DNA of 8,251 bases from Dysgonomonas sp. (GTDB lineage Bacteria; Bacteroidota; Bacteroidia; Bacteroidales; Dysgonomonadaceae), in the NCBI GenBank assembly GCA_003523545.1, contig DQAM01000044.1:1-8251 (forward strand). Direction: 5' to 3'. The notes beneath the pieces are model-generated. The model ran no database searches. It was not told the DNA's origin and was given only the letters and a program-made list of their open reading frames with translations. A program made the translations under genes and the position numbers. Shown piece by piece: positions 1 to 7,599 of the stretch. Positions within the stretch are counted from its first letter, which is position 1. The number at the start of each line of letters is the position of its first letter.

Positions 1-2277
1 GAGTTACTGATGAGAAGTTGTGATTTGGTTTCTGCTATACGTTTGCCGAATAACCTGTTTACGGAACACGCCGGAACCGAAGTCGGCAGCGACCTTATTA
101 TCCTGCAACGGAATAACAAGCACATCGAGCCAACCAAAAGGCAGCAGGATTTTATTGAAAGTCGAAAGCTATCGAACGGCATATCCATCAATAACCTGTT
201 CCGTGACTTCAACAGGGTGGTGCAGACCAGCTCAAAAGTAGATACAGACCCTTACGGTAAGCCTGCCATAGTTTTTAACCATGATGGCGGTATTGATGGT
301 ATTGCATCGGAACTCAAACGGATGCTGAAGGAAGATTTTGCTCAACATTTAGATGTTCAGCATTATCAAAACCATTCACAGAGCAATCCTGCTAAGACTA
401 TTGCACAATCTTCCCCTATAATAGCAAAGGAGATTAAGCAACAGTCACCCGACCAGGCGTTGCAACAGAAAGGAGCATCTGTTTCATCATCGGACAAAAC
501 GCTTTTTTCAGACAATCCTCCGTTACCGGAAGATTCAGTCGAAAAAGAACCAATGGTCACTTCCCAACAAGCAGCCGCTAATCCATCCGCCGCACCGGGA
601 AACTTTGCCGGCACATTGTTCGATATGGACGATCCTGCCATTAAGAAAGAGCCGACTACGGAGGCGAAACCGCAATCTGTAACGCAGCAGCCGTTAATAA
701 CGCTTTATGACCTGTTTGGATTTACACAAGAGGAACGAAGTCAGGTGAACCGGCCCAAACGTCGGAAAAACAAGAAGAACAAACAGCAAAGTGCTACGTT
801 GGATTTTATGGATTGGCGGGAGGAAATGGCATACAATGCTGCTATTAAAAAAGAACAGCAGGCATTGGAAGATAATTCAAATTCAAATAAACCGGTATAT
901 CCCGTATTCGATGCACGCAAAGAAGAACATCAGGAAAAGCTAAGAGTATTAGCTGAAGAAGAACGCAAGGAACGGCTTAAACCTGTTCCCTACACAGCCG
1001 AGAACATTCCGGAGCATTACAAGGAAGGTTCTCTGGTCACGGATGAAAATAACCGTGTCGGCTATCTGCGGGATTTAGAGGGTTTTCAACCGATGTTCCA
1101 TCCGTTGGAACTCACCGATACACAGAAGATGAAAGCATCCCTTTATATTGAAATACGGGACACTTATCATCACCTGTATAGGAATGAAGCGACAAGATTA
1201 GAGGCAAATCCCGCCCTGCGTGAGATGTTGAACAGGCTGTATGACGATTTTACCCGTCGTTTCGGAAATATAAACGATGCCAAAAACCTGAGCCTGATTA
1301 AAATGGATGCGGGTGGTACTGAGATACTTTCTTTAGAAAGGTATGTAAACGGACAGGCAACCAAAGCGGATATCTTTCAACAACCCGTCGCTTTTAATCC
1401 CAACGAGATTACCCATGCCGATACGGCAAAGGAAGCACTGGTCGCATCCCTGAATAAAAATGCCGGAGTAGACCTTGAATATATGGCAGGGCTGACTAAC
1501 CGGGAGCCTGAAGATATGTTGCAGGAACTCAAAGGCGATGTGTATTTCAATCCGATGATTTCAGAATATGAAATTAAAGATAAATTCATCAGTGGGAATG
1601 TCATTGCCAAAGCTGACTATGTAGAAAACTATCTGGAAACCCACCCCGATCATGAAGAAGCCAAAGAATCACTGGCTGCATTACGGGAAGCCACACCACG
1701 CCCGATACCTTTTGAAGATTTGGACTTCAACTTCGGGGAACGATGGATACCGACAGGAATTTACAGCAAGTTTGCTACCTATCTTTTTGATACGGATGTA
1801 TCCGTACATTACACTGCCAGCAGGGATGAGTTCAGCGTAAATGCCAAAAGCAAGAACGTAAAAATCACGGAACAATTTGCCGTAAAATCGCAAAGCAGGA
1901 ACTTCGACGGTGTTGCGTTGATGAAGCACGCCATGCACAATACTTCGCCCGACATTACAAAAAAGATTATGGTGGGTGGGCAGGAAACAAAAGTTCGTGA
2001 TACGGAAGCCATACAGCTCGCCAATACCAAAATAGACGAGATACGAAACGGCTTTAACGAATGGCTTAGCGAACAATCGGCAGAATTTAAAGAACGGCTG
2101 GCGGATAAATACAACCGTACTTTCAACTGTTTTGTCCGTCCTAATTATGATGGTAGTCACCAAACTTTTCCCGGACTGGATTTAAGAGGGTTGGGTATTC
2201 CCGACCTGTATAAAAGTCAGAAAGATGCCGTTTGGATGGACATTCTCAACGGTGGCGGTATTATAGATCACGAAGTA
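1..2277 (+). CDS. 5' exon of DarB-like N6-DNA methylase/SNF2-type helicase fusion (5'-truncated by window, intron-interrupted)
   Basis: The frame is open through base 1, so the ATG at base 10 is internal and the true start lies upstream. The first ~100 residues (DLVSAIRLPNNLF, then AGTEVGSDLIILQ) match the C-terminal part of N6-adenine methylase domains; the NPPY and SAM-binding motifs would be to the left. Residues ~115-265 (counted from base 10) form a Gln/Ser/Pro-rich, disordered-looking linker ending in a basic stretch (KRRKNKKNK). A large globular region follows, with FGERWIPTGIYSKFATYLF at about 575-593. The exon ends in the helicase Q-motif region and the start of motif I (SQKDAVWMDILNGGGIIDHEV). 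Fused methylase-helicase proteins of this kind include phage P1 DarB (anti-restriction), and large relatives occur in Bacteroidales conjugative elements; the exact role here is inferred. The intron starts after the GTA Val codon at 2275-2277. Unspliced translation adds only Leu-Arg-Pro and stops at 2287-2289. Confidence 0.88.
2262..2277 (+). other. Intron-binding sites in 5' exon (IBS1 2272-2277; possible IBS2 2262-2266)
   Basis: GAAGTA immediately upstream of the intron is perfectly complementary to TACTTC at 2552-2557 in intron domain I, as expected for the IBS1-EBS1 pairing that defines the 5' splice site and the homing target. TATAG at 2262-2266 is complementary to CTATA at 2475-2479, which lies where EBS2 is expected by comparison with LtrB. 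Its distance from IBS1 (five bases) is larger than usual, so the IBS2 assignment is tentative. Confidence 0.6.
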
Positions 2278-2839
2278 CTGCGCCCATAAGGGACATATAG
2301 TAAATGTAGCCTTAGCAAGCTACCGGGCAAGGGTTTTCAACGCCCGTCATTAGCCAACTTATCCACTTAGCCGAAAGGCGGTGGGGAGTGTCGCATGTTG
2401 GAAACGGCATAAGTCAGTTAACTATCATACTGCTACTGAATGTCTAAATGAAATGATAGATATGAGGATGAAGACTATACTGTTTGAACGACAGCCCAAG
2501 ATGTTAGTTGGTAAACCCCGACGTAAGATAGTTACGAACGTCGGGCTGCAATACTTCTACTTTCCCACTTCGAGTATGAGAGCCGAAAACCGATTGCAGG
2601 TCAGCCACGATAAGTGGAAAAGGGCGAAAATCGCATCCGACAATCTATCAGCTATGTTACTTGTATGTCTAAATGGGGATTACCTAAGTAGGAATGCCGA
2701 AAGGCTATGGGGATTGCCCCTGAATATCCTATATGGTAACAGAGTCTCCGTAGTAGTCCGAGCAGGGGAAAGCCTTGTACATGGCGAAGGGAGACAGTCA
2801 ATATTTTTAATACGTTTAACGAAAAATGTGTGAGACATT
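2278..2839 (+). ncRNA. Group II intron ribozyme 5' half (domains I-III)
   Basis: This 562-nt stretch has no convincing gene and is explained as structured intron RNA. Visible elements are the 5' end at 2278, a perfect 7-bp stem CTATCAT/ATGATAG (2422-2428 with 2453-2459), a stem CCCCGACG/CGTCGGG near 2516-2545, and a stem CTGCAAT/ATTGCAG that encloses candidate EBS1. A segment similar to LtrB (GGGGATTACC...GGAATGCC...AAAGGCTAT) lies at about 2675-2710. The block CGTAGTAGTC (2749-2758) is characteristic of this class and probably lies in domains II-III. Domain borders are approximate because no folding was computed. The sequence lies directly upstream of the maturase start. Confidence 0.82.
2552..2557 (+). 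other. Candidate exon-binding site 1 (EBS1)
   Basis: TACTTC lies inside a hairpin closed by CTGCAAT/ATTGCAG in domain I and is a perfect complement of the last six bases of the 5' exon. It is the only exact match I found in the 5' half of the intron. In group IIA introns the base 5' of EBS1 (delta, here A2551) normally pairs with the first base of the 3' exon. Here that base is G4761, so the delta pair is not Watson-Crick. Confidence 0.6.
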
Positions 2840-4645
2840 ATGAGAGATTCAGGTAATGTATTAAACAGTCTGGCTGGGCATAGCTCAGACCTAAATTACA
2901 AGTTTGAACGGCTTTACCGGCTACTGTTCAATGAGAACTTATATGAGTTAGCCTATCAGCACATTGCCTCTAATGAGGGCAGTTGCACGAAAGGTGCAGA
3001 CGGTCAGTCCATAAGTGGAATGAGCATCGAACGCATACATAACATCATTGATAGATTGAAAGACGAAAGCTATCAACCTTATCCTGCAAAAAGAGTTTAC
3101 ATTCCCAAAAAGGATGGCAAGAAACGTCCCTTAGGCATTCCTGCCTCTGATGACAAACTTGTACATGAAGTCGTAAGAATGATTCTTGAATCCATCTATG
3201 AGGGACATTTTGAAAAATGCTCTCATGGATTCAGACCGCACCGCAGTTGCCATACTGCATTGGCTTCCATCCACGAGGGATTCGACGGAACTCGTTGGTT
3301 TATAGAGGGCGACATCAAAGGATTCTTTGACAACATCAATCACGATGTTATGATAGATATTCTTTCAGAACGCATATCAGACCAACGGTTCTTACGTCTG
3401 ATCCGTAAGTTCTTAAACGCAGGGTACATGGAGAAATGGCAATTTCGCAACACTTATAGCGGGGCACCGCAAGGAGGTGTTGTCAGTCCGATTCTAGCAA
3501 ATATTTATTTGGATAAACTGGATAAATATATGCAGGAATATATTCTGGATTTCAACAAAGGCGGTAAGCGGAGGGTAAATCCTGAATATAAAAGGATTGA
3601 ATCTCGAAAATGTAAACGAGTAAAGAAACTAAAGAATGAAACAGACGAGCAGAAGAAAGAAGCATTGCGACAGGAGATTGAACATCTTCATTCTGAAATG
3701 CAACAACTTCCTGCCACTCTAAACATGGATGAAAACTTCAGACGTATGAGATATGTTCGTTATGCCGATGATTTTCTGATTGGTGTAATCGGGAGTAAAG
3801 AAGATTGTGTAAAAGCAAAAGAAGATATTAAAAACTATTTGTCTGACACACTGAAACTTGAACTTTCCGATGAAAAGACATTAATCACTAATTCAAGCGA
3901 CAAAGCAAGGTTCTTAGGCTATGAGGTCACAATCCGTAGAAGTGAAAAGACAAGAAAGGATAGTCGAGGTATCACTCGCCGTTGTCTCGGATACAGAACA
4001 GTTCTTCTTTTACCGACTGAGGTCATGAGGAAGAAACTGCTTGACTATGGTGCAATGAAAATCATAGTTGAGAATGGAAAAGAGAAATGGCAGTCCACAT
4101 CCCGACCTTTCCTTAGGAATAATGATGATTTGGAAATCTTGAACCGATATAACTCGGAGATAAGAGGTATCTATAATTATTATTGTCTTGCCAACAACTG
4201 CAATATTCTTAATAGTTTCTACTACCACATGAAAGAAAGTATGTTCAAAACATTTTCGTCAAAGTATAATTCAACTGTACGAAAGATTATCCGAAAATAT
4301 ACTCGTGATAAAATATTCCTTGTACAGTATGAAGATAACAAAGGCGTAATCAGAGAGCGTACCTTATATCATGGTGGGTTTAGGCAACAAAAGCAAGCAA
4401 GATTGGACTTTGCGGACAATCTGCCCAGTTATCGTGCAACCCAGAGTACGAGCCTGATGGCCCGGCTTAAGGCTAACGAATGTGAATATTGCGAAGCTAC
4501 GGACAACCTGAAAATGTTTCAAGTCCGTAAGCTCAAGGACTTAGAAGGTAAGCAGGAATGGGAACGTTTCATGATTGCCCGAAAGAGGAAAACAATAGCT
4601 GTTTGTAACAACTGTTATCGTAAAATTCATGGAAATAAGAAATAG
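2840..4645 (+). CDS. ltrA: Group II intron-encoded reverse transcriptase/maturase (LtrA-like, ML class) with degenerate HNH domain
   Basis: This 601-aa protein binds its own intron RNA, assists splicing, and copies the intron into DNA during retrohoming. Domains in order are: RT0 (NYKFERLY, ~19-26); RT1 ([17 protein letters not shown], 85-101); RT2 ([18 protein letters not shown], 124-141); RT3 with catalytic Asp158 ([11 protein letters not shown]); RT4 ([14 protein letters not shown], 208-221); a basic insertion ~235-300 typical of the class; RT5 with YADD at 308-311; RT6-7 (ELSDEKT, FLGYEV); maturase domain X (~385-520, [17 protein letters not shown]); and a C-terminal DNA-binding/HNH region (Cys548, Cys551, RKLKDLEGK, Cys589, Cys592). 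Length fits the family. The polymerase looks intact. In the HNH domain the usual VHH before RKLKDL is MFQV, and the usual CxxCH is CNNCY, so endonuclease activity is doubtful. The start follows LtrA-like N termini; no clear Shine-Dalgarno sequence precedes it. The gene ends 18 nt before domain V, as usual for an ORF looped out of domain IV. Confidence 0.95.
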   Translation: MRDSGNVLNSLAGHSSDLNYKFERLYRLLFNENLYELAYQHIASNEGSCTKGADGQSISGMSIERIHNIIDRLKDESYQPYPAKRVYIPKKDGKKRPLGIPASDDKLVHEVVRMILESIYEGHFEKCSHGFRPHRSCHTALASIHEGFDGTRWFIEGDIKGFFDNINHDVMIDILSERISDQRFLRLIRKFLNAGYMEKWQFRNTYSGAPQGGVVSPILANIYLDKLDKYMQEYILDFNKGGKRRVNPEYKRIESRKCKRVKKLKNETDEQKKEALRQEIEHLHSEMQQLPATLNMDENFRRMRYVRYADDFLIGVIGSKEDCVKAKEDIKNYLSDTLKLELSDEKTLITNSSDKARFLGYEVTIRRSEKTRKDSRGITRRCLGYRTVLLLPTEVMRKKLLDYGAMKIIVENGKEKWQSTSRPFLRNNDDLEILNRYNSEIRGIYNYYCLANNCNILNSFYYHMKESMFKTFSSKYNSTVRKIIRKYTRDKIFLVQYEDNKGVIRERTLYHGGFRQQKQARLDFADNLPSYRATQSTSLMARLKANECEYCEATDNLKMFQVRKLKDLEGKQEWERFMIARKRKTIAVCNNCYRKIHGNKK

Positions 4646-4663
4646 ACTGAATATATTGATGGA

Positions 4664-4697
4664 GAGCCGTATACATGGAGACGTGTACGTACGGTTC
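4664..4697 (+). ncRNA. Group II intron domain V (catalytic hairpin)
   Basis: This is a 34-nt hairpin. The lower 9-bp stem is GAGCCGTAT with GTACGGTTC, including G-U wobbles. A two-base AC bulge sits on the 3' side. The upper 5-bp stem is ACATG with CGTGT, capped by a GAGA (GNRA) tetraloop. The catalytic triad AGC is at 4665-4667. All diagnostic features of an active domain V are present, and the sequence differs only slightly from the LtrB domain V as I remember it. Confidence 0.96.
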
Positions 4698-4760
4698 GGT
4701 GGCGAGTATCTGGAAACCTACCGTCCGAAAGGACGGCAAGGCGCTGGGTGCTTAGCCTGT
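4698..4760 (+). ncRNA. Group II intron domain VI with branch-point A4754
   Basis: The basal stem GGC (4701-4703) pairs with GCC (4755-4757). A4754 is left bulged, and the stem continues GAGTATCT (4704-4711) with GGGTGCTT (4746-4753), using several G-U pairs. The tip has a perfect hairpin CCGTCC-GAAA-GGACGG (4721-4736). The segment CAAGGCG (4737-4743) matches LtrB domain VI. The bulged A is the nucleophile for lariat formation, and six bases separate it from the exon, which sets the 3' splice site at 4760/4761. Confidence 0.87.
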
Positions 4761-7433
4761 GGCGGTGGTAAAACTCTTATCATGTGTGTCAGTTCCTTTG
4801 AAAAGAAACGGCTGGGATTGGTAAACAAGCCGGTTATTACCGCACTCAAAGCAAATGTACATGAGATAGCGCAGACTTATTGTACCGCCTATCCTAACGC
4901 AAAAATACTGTATCCCGGTAAAGAAGATTTCACACCTGCCAAGCGGATGCGAATCTTCAATGAAATGAAGAACAATAACTGGGATGCGATTATTTTAACA
5001 CATGAACAGTTCGGCATGATACCCCAATCACCCGAAATACAGCAGCAGATCTTACAGGCCGAACTCGATAGCGTGGAAGAGAATCTCGAAGTATTGCGGG
5101 CACAGGGCAAGGAGATTTCCCGTGGAATGGAAAAGGGCTTAGTGAAACGGCAACTCAATCTGACAGCCAAACTGGAAAATATTACATATCAGATTGAAAA
5201 CCGAAAGGATGATACGGTGGACTTCCGCCTGATGGGGATAGACCACCTGTATATAGATGAAAGCCACCGCTTCAAGAACCTGACTTTTACTACCCGTCAC
5301 GACCGGGTAGCCGGATTGGGCAATGCAGATGGCTCACAACGTGCCCTGAATATGCTGTTTGCCCTGCGCACCATTCAGGAACGCACCGGAAAGGATTTAG
5401 GTGCTACCTTCCTTTCGGGTACAACTATTTCCAATTCCTTGACGGAGTTGTATCTGTTGTTTAAATATCTGCGACCGAATGAACTGGAAAGACAAGGTAT
5501 CACCACTTTTGATGCCTGGGCAGCCATATTTGCAAAGAAAACCATTGATTATGAGTTTTCCATCACGAATCAGGTCGTACAAAAAGAACGGTTCCGGTAT
5601 TTCATCAAAGTACCCGAACTGGCCGCTTTCTATGCAGAAATAACCGATTATCGTTCTGCGGAAGATATCGGTATCGACAGACCGGCAAAGAACGAAATCC
5701 TGCATAATATACCGCCTACGCCCGACCAGCAGGAATTTATTCAGAAGTTGGTGCATTTTGCCAAAACCGGAGATGCTACCGTTTTGGGAAGACCAAAACT
5801 ATCCGATAGTGAAGAAAAAGCCAAAATGTTGATTGCAACGGACTACGCCCGTAAAATGTCCCTCGATATGCGGCTTATCAATCCGGCGAAATACGATGAC
5901 CATGTAGATAATAAAGCATCACACGTTGCAAAGATGGTATCGGATTATTATCGGAAGTTCAACCAGCACAAAGCTACTCAGTTCGTTTTCTCCGATTTAG
6001 GTACATACAAGCCGGGTGAATGGAATCCCTGTTCCGAAATTAAGCGTAAACTGGTGGATGACTACGGAATCCCCGCTAACGAAATACGCTTCATTCAGGA
6101 AGCAAAAACCGACCGTGCCCGTAAAGCTATGATACGGGATATGAACGACGGAAGAATCCGCGTATTGTTTGGCTCTACTGAAATGTTAGGAACAGGAGTA
6201 AATGCGCAAAAACGGTGTGTTGCTATCCATCATTTAGATGCTCCGTGGCGACCATCTGACTTAGAGCAACGGGACGGACGGGGAATACGCAAGGGCAATG
6301 AAATTGCAAAGTTATATGCAGACAACAAAGTAGATGTTATTATCTATGCGGTTGAAAAGTCACTTGATGCCTATAAGTTCGGGTTGTTGCATAACAAGCA
6401 GCTTTTCATCCGGCAGTTGAAAAACAATTCACTGGGTAGCCGTACAATCGACGAGGGTTCAATGGATGAAAAAGGTGGTATGAATTTCAGTGAATATGTG
6501 GCTATCCTTTCGGGTAATACCGAACTATTGGAAAAGGCACGACTGGAAAAGAAAATCACTTCCCTTGAAAGCGAGCGTCAGGCATTTGTCCGAGGTAAGT
6601 CATCCTCCCGTTACAAGTTGGAGAATATTTTGGCGGATGTCAATAAGAATAACGCTTTTATAGGTCGTATTTCAAAAGATATAGATGCGTTCAATTCCCG
6701 TGTTCAAATAGCACCTGATGGCACCAAACTCAATCCGATAGAGCTTTATGACGTGAAAGGCAGCGACCCTAAATTTATAGGTGCCAAACTGAACGAGATT
6801 GCAGAGAAAGCGCAGACCTATGGACTGTATGATAAAATCGGAAGCCTCTATGGCTTTAATCTCCTTGTTAAGACTGAAAACGGCAACAAAGAAGGCTTTG
6901 AAATCAAGCAAAACCGCTTCTTTGTAAAGGGTGAGGGAGAAATCCTGTATAACTATAATCACGGCGTTATGGCCACCGACCCGAAAACGGCATCCCTTAA
7001 CTTACTGAATGCACTTGAAACCATGCCCCGGCTTATGGAACGCTATCAGGCAGATAATGCGAAGATGGAAAAGGATATTCCGATACTCAAAGAAGTGGTA
7101 GAAAGTACCTGGCGCAAAGAACCGGAACTGAAAGAACTAAAAGAGGAACTGATTAAGCTGGACAGGGAAATACAACTCTCCTTAAAGCCGATTGAAGTTA
7201 CTGAAGGAGTTGCTGAGCCGGAACCAAAACAGGGTGTTTCTTCAGCTACGGTTGAGCCGGTTACGGTTAGTTCAATATCTCCGCAAAGTGGTACAGTGAT
7301 TCAACAGGATGCTCCCATGCCGGAAACTTTGAAAGAAGTTAAGGAAATAATGGGTGACAGGCTTATTATTGCGGGTGTGGGTAGTTCTAACAAGGTTGAG
7401 AAGAAAGAGCCGGCTAAAGGAATAAAGCTATAA
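4761..7433 (+). CDS. 3' exon of DarB-like methylase/helicase fusion: SF2/SNF2-type helicase and C-terminal domain
   Basis: The exon supplies 890 residues after splicing, in frame with the Val codon at 2275-2277, giving at least 1646 residues in total. It begins with GGGKT of motif I (ATP binding). Other helicase motifs are motif II DESH (5256-5267, the DEAH-box equivalent), motif III SGTT (5415-5426), and motifs V/VI ([10 protein letters not shown] near 6187, then QRDGRG at 6267-6284 with the arginine finger). A coiled-coil-like insertion (5040-5210, rich in Glu, Gln, Leu, Lys) sits before motif II. After the helicase comes a conserved-looking block ([20 protein letters not shown], from ~6436) and then a second helical region. 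The tail (~7195-7350) is low-complexity Pro/Glu/Val/Ser/Gln and probably flexible. No frameshift or stop is visible and every motif is intact, so the gene appears under selection despite the intron. An ATP-driven DNA translocase coupled to a methylase fits DNA processing or anti-restriction during conjugation; that role is inferred. Confidence 0.92.
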   Translation, partial: GGGKTLIMCVSSFEKKRLGLVNKPVITALKANVHEIAQTYCTAYPNAKILYPGKEDFTPAKRMRIFNEMKNNNWDAIILTHEQFGMIPQSPEIQQQILQAELDSVEENLEVLRAQGKEISRGMEKGLVKRQLNLTAKLENITYQIENRKDDTVDFRLMGIDHLYIDESHRFKNLTFTTRHDRVAGLGNADGSQRALNMLFALRTIQERTGKDLGATFLSGTTISNSLTELYLLFKYLRPNELERQGITTFDAWAAIFAKKTIDYEFSITNQVVQKERFRYFIKVPELAAFYAEITDYRSAEDIGIDRPAKNEILHNIPPTPDQQEFIQKLVHFAKTGDATVLGRPKLSDSEEKAKMLIATDYARKMSLDMRLINPAKYDDHVDNKASHVAKMVSDYYRKFNQHKATQFVFSDLGTYKPGEWNPCSEIKRKLVDDYGIPANEIRFIQEAKTDRARKAMIRDMNDGRIRVLFGSTEMLGTGVNAQKRCVAIHHLDAPWRPSDLEQRDGRGIRKGNEIAKLYADNKVDVIIYAVEKSLDAYKFGLLHNKQLFIRQLKNNSLGSRTIDEGSMDEKGGMNFSEYVAILSGNTELLEKARLEKKITSLESERQAFVRGKSSSRYKLENILADVNKNNAFIGRISKDIDAFNSRVQIAPDGTKLNPIELYDVKGSDPKFIGAKLNEIAEKAQTYGLYDKIGSLYGFNLLVKTENGNKEGFEIKQNRFFVKGEGEILYNYNHGVMATDPKTASLNLLNALETMPRLMERYQADNAKMEKDIPILKEVVESTWRKEPELKELKEELIKLDREIQLSLKPIEVTEGVAEPEPKQGVSSATVEPVTVSSISPQSGTVIQQDAPMPETLKEVKEIMGDRLIIAGVGSSNKVEKKEPAKGIKL

Positions 7434-7436
7434 ACA

Positions 7437-7467
7437 GAAAGCGGTTGATTTACATTAGCCGCTTTTC
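7437..7467 (+). terminator. Probable rho-independent terminator after the methylase/helicase gene
   Basis: The inverted repeat AAAGCGG (7438-7444) / CCGCTTT (7459-7465) has a 14-nt loop and is followed by a short T-rich stretch. It begins four bases after the stop codon at 7431-7433. The T tract is short and the loop is fairly large, so it may be moderate in strength. It separates the conjugative-element gene from the downstream reductase gene. Confidence 0.65.
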
Positions 7468-7567
7468 TATTATATATTTAGCAATCATCTTTTTTAATAA
7501 TATTAATATGGACTTTTCAACAAAATAATTTGAGCTGCTTAGCAAAGAAATATTGCATGATTAGTCC

Positions 7568-7575
7568 TTACTTTG
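7568..7575 (+). promoter_or_regulatory. Possible Bacteroides-type -7 box for the downstream reductase gene
   Basis: TTACTTTG resembles the Bacteroides -7 consensus TAnnTTTG with one mismatch and lies 25 bases upstream of the ATG at 7600. No convincing TTTG -33 element is seen at the usual spacing. It overlaps a small inverted repeat ACTTT-GTAT-AAAGT (7570-7583), which could be a regulator site or chance. The weak start region AATAAGATAAAATTT before the ATG is AT-rich, as is common in Bacteroidetes. Confidence 0.35.
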
Positions 7576-7599
7576 TATAAAGTAAATAAGATAAAATTT

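Larger units (their letters stand above)
2278..4760 (+). mobile_element. Group II intron, subclass IIA1 / ML (Ll.LtrB-like), with intron-encoded protein
   Basis: This is a self-splicing retroelement of 2483 nt. The 5' end (CTGCGCCCATAAGGG) resembles the Ll.LtrB start GTGCGCCCAGATAGGG from memory. A conserved block around 2749-2800 (CGTAGTAGTC, then TACATGGC) also matches the LtrB ribozyme. Domain IV carries the maturase gene. Domain V (4664-4697) is canonical, and domain VI has a bulged A at 4754 followed by six nucleotides, the same branch-to-end spacing I recall for LtrB. These two independently placed ends give exon joining exactly in frame across the helicase Walker A (GTA|GGC GGT GGT AAA ACT). 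The first base is C rather than the near-universal G, and the last two are GT rather than AY. The insertion site would be recognised by base pairing (IBS1 2272-2277 with EBS1 2552-2557). Whether it still splices cannot be told from sequence. Confidence 0.93.

Noticed and set aside
1681..2163. A 160-codon open frame on the - strand
   Set aside because: It is antisense to well-conserved coding sequence of the methylase/helicase 5' exon and has no family motif or plausible start context.
10..2289. A complete 759-aa gene starting at ATG 10 and ending at the stop 2287-2289
   Set aside because: The frame is open to base 1 and the first residues are mid-domain methylase sequence. The last three codons (Leu-Arg-Pro) are intron sequence, so neither end is the native one.
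2381..2833. A 150-codon open frame on the + strand just before the maturase gene
   Set aside because: It lies wholly inside the structured 5' half of the group II intron, has no recognisable protein motif, and follows ribozyme sequence similar to Ll.LtrB.
4629..4760. The ATG at 4629 as the normal start of a 934-aa helicase
   Set aside because: The first 44 codons translate intron domains V and VI. The real coding sequence resumes at 4761 by splicing. The possibility of coupled translation is kept only as a finding.
2278..4760. An insertion sequence or a diversity-generating retroelement as the source of the reverse transcriptase
   Set aside because: There are no terminal inverted repeats, no visible target-site duplication, and no template/variable repeat pair. 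Domain V, domain VI and the maturase domain X identify a group II intron.
1..7433. The methylase/helicase gene as a pseudogene
   Set aside because: Apart from the intron, both exons are free of stops and frameshifts, all helicase motifs are intact, and the exons join exactly in frame. Loss of function is possible only if splicing fails.
7570..7583. The inverted repeat ACTTT-GTAT-AAAGT as a definite operator
   Set aside because: It is short and AT-rich and could arise by chance; no regulator gene is visible in the window.
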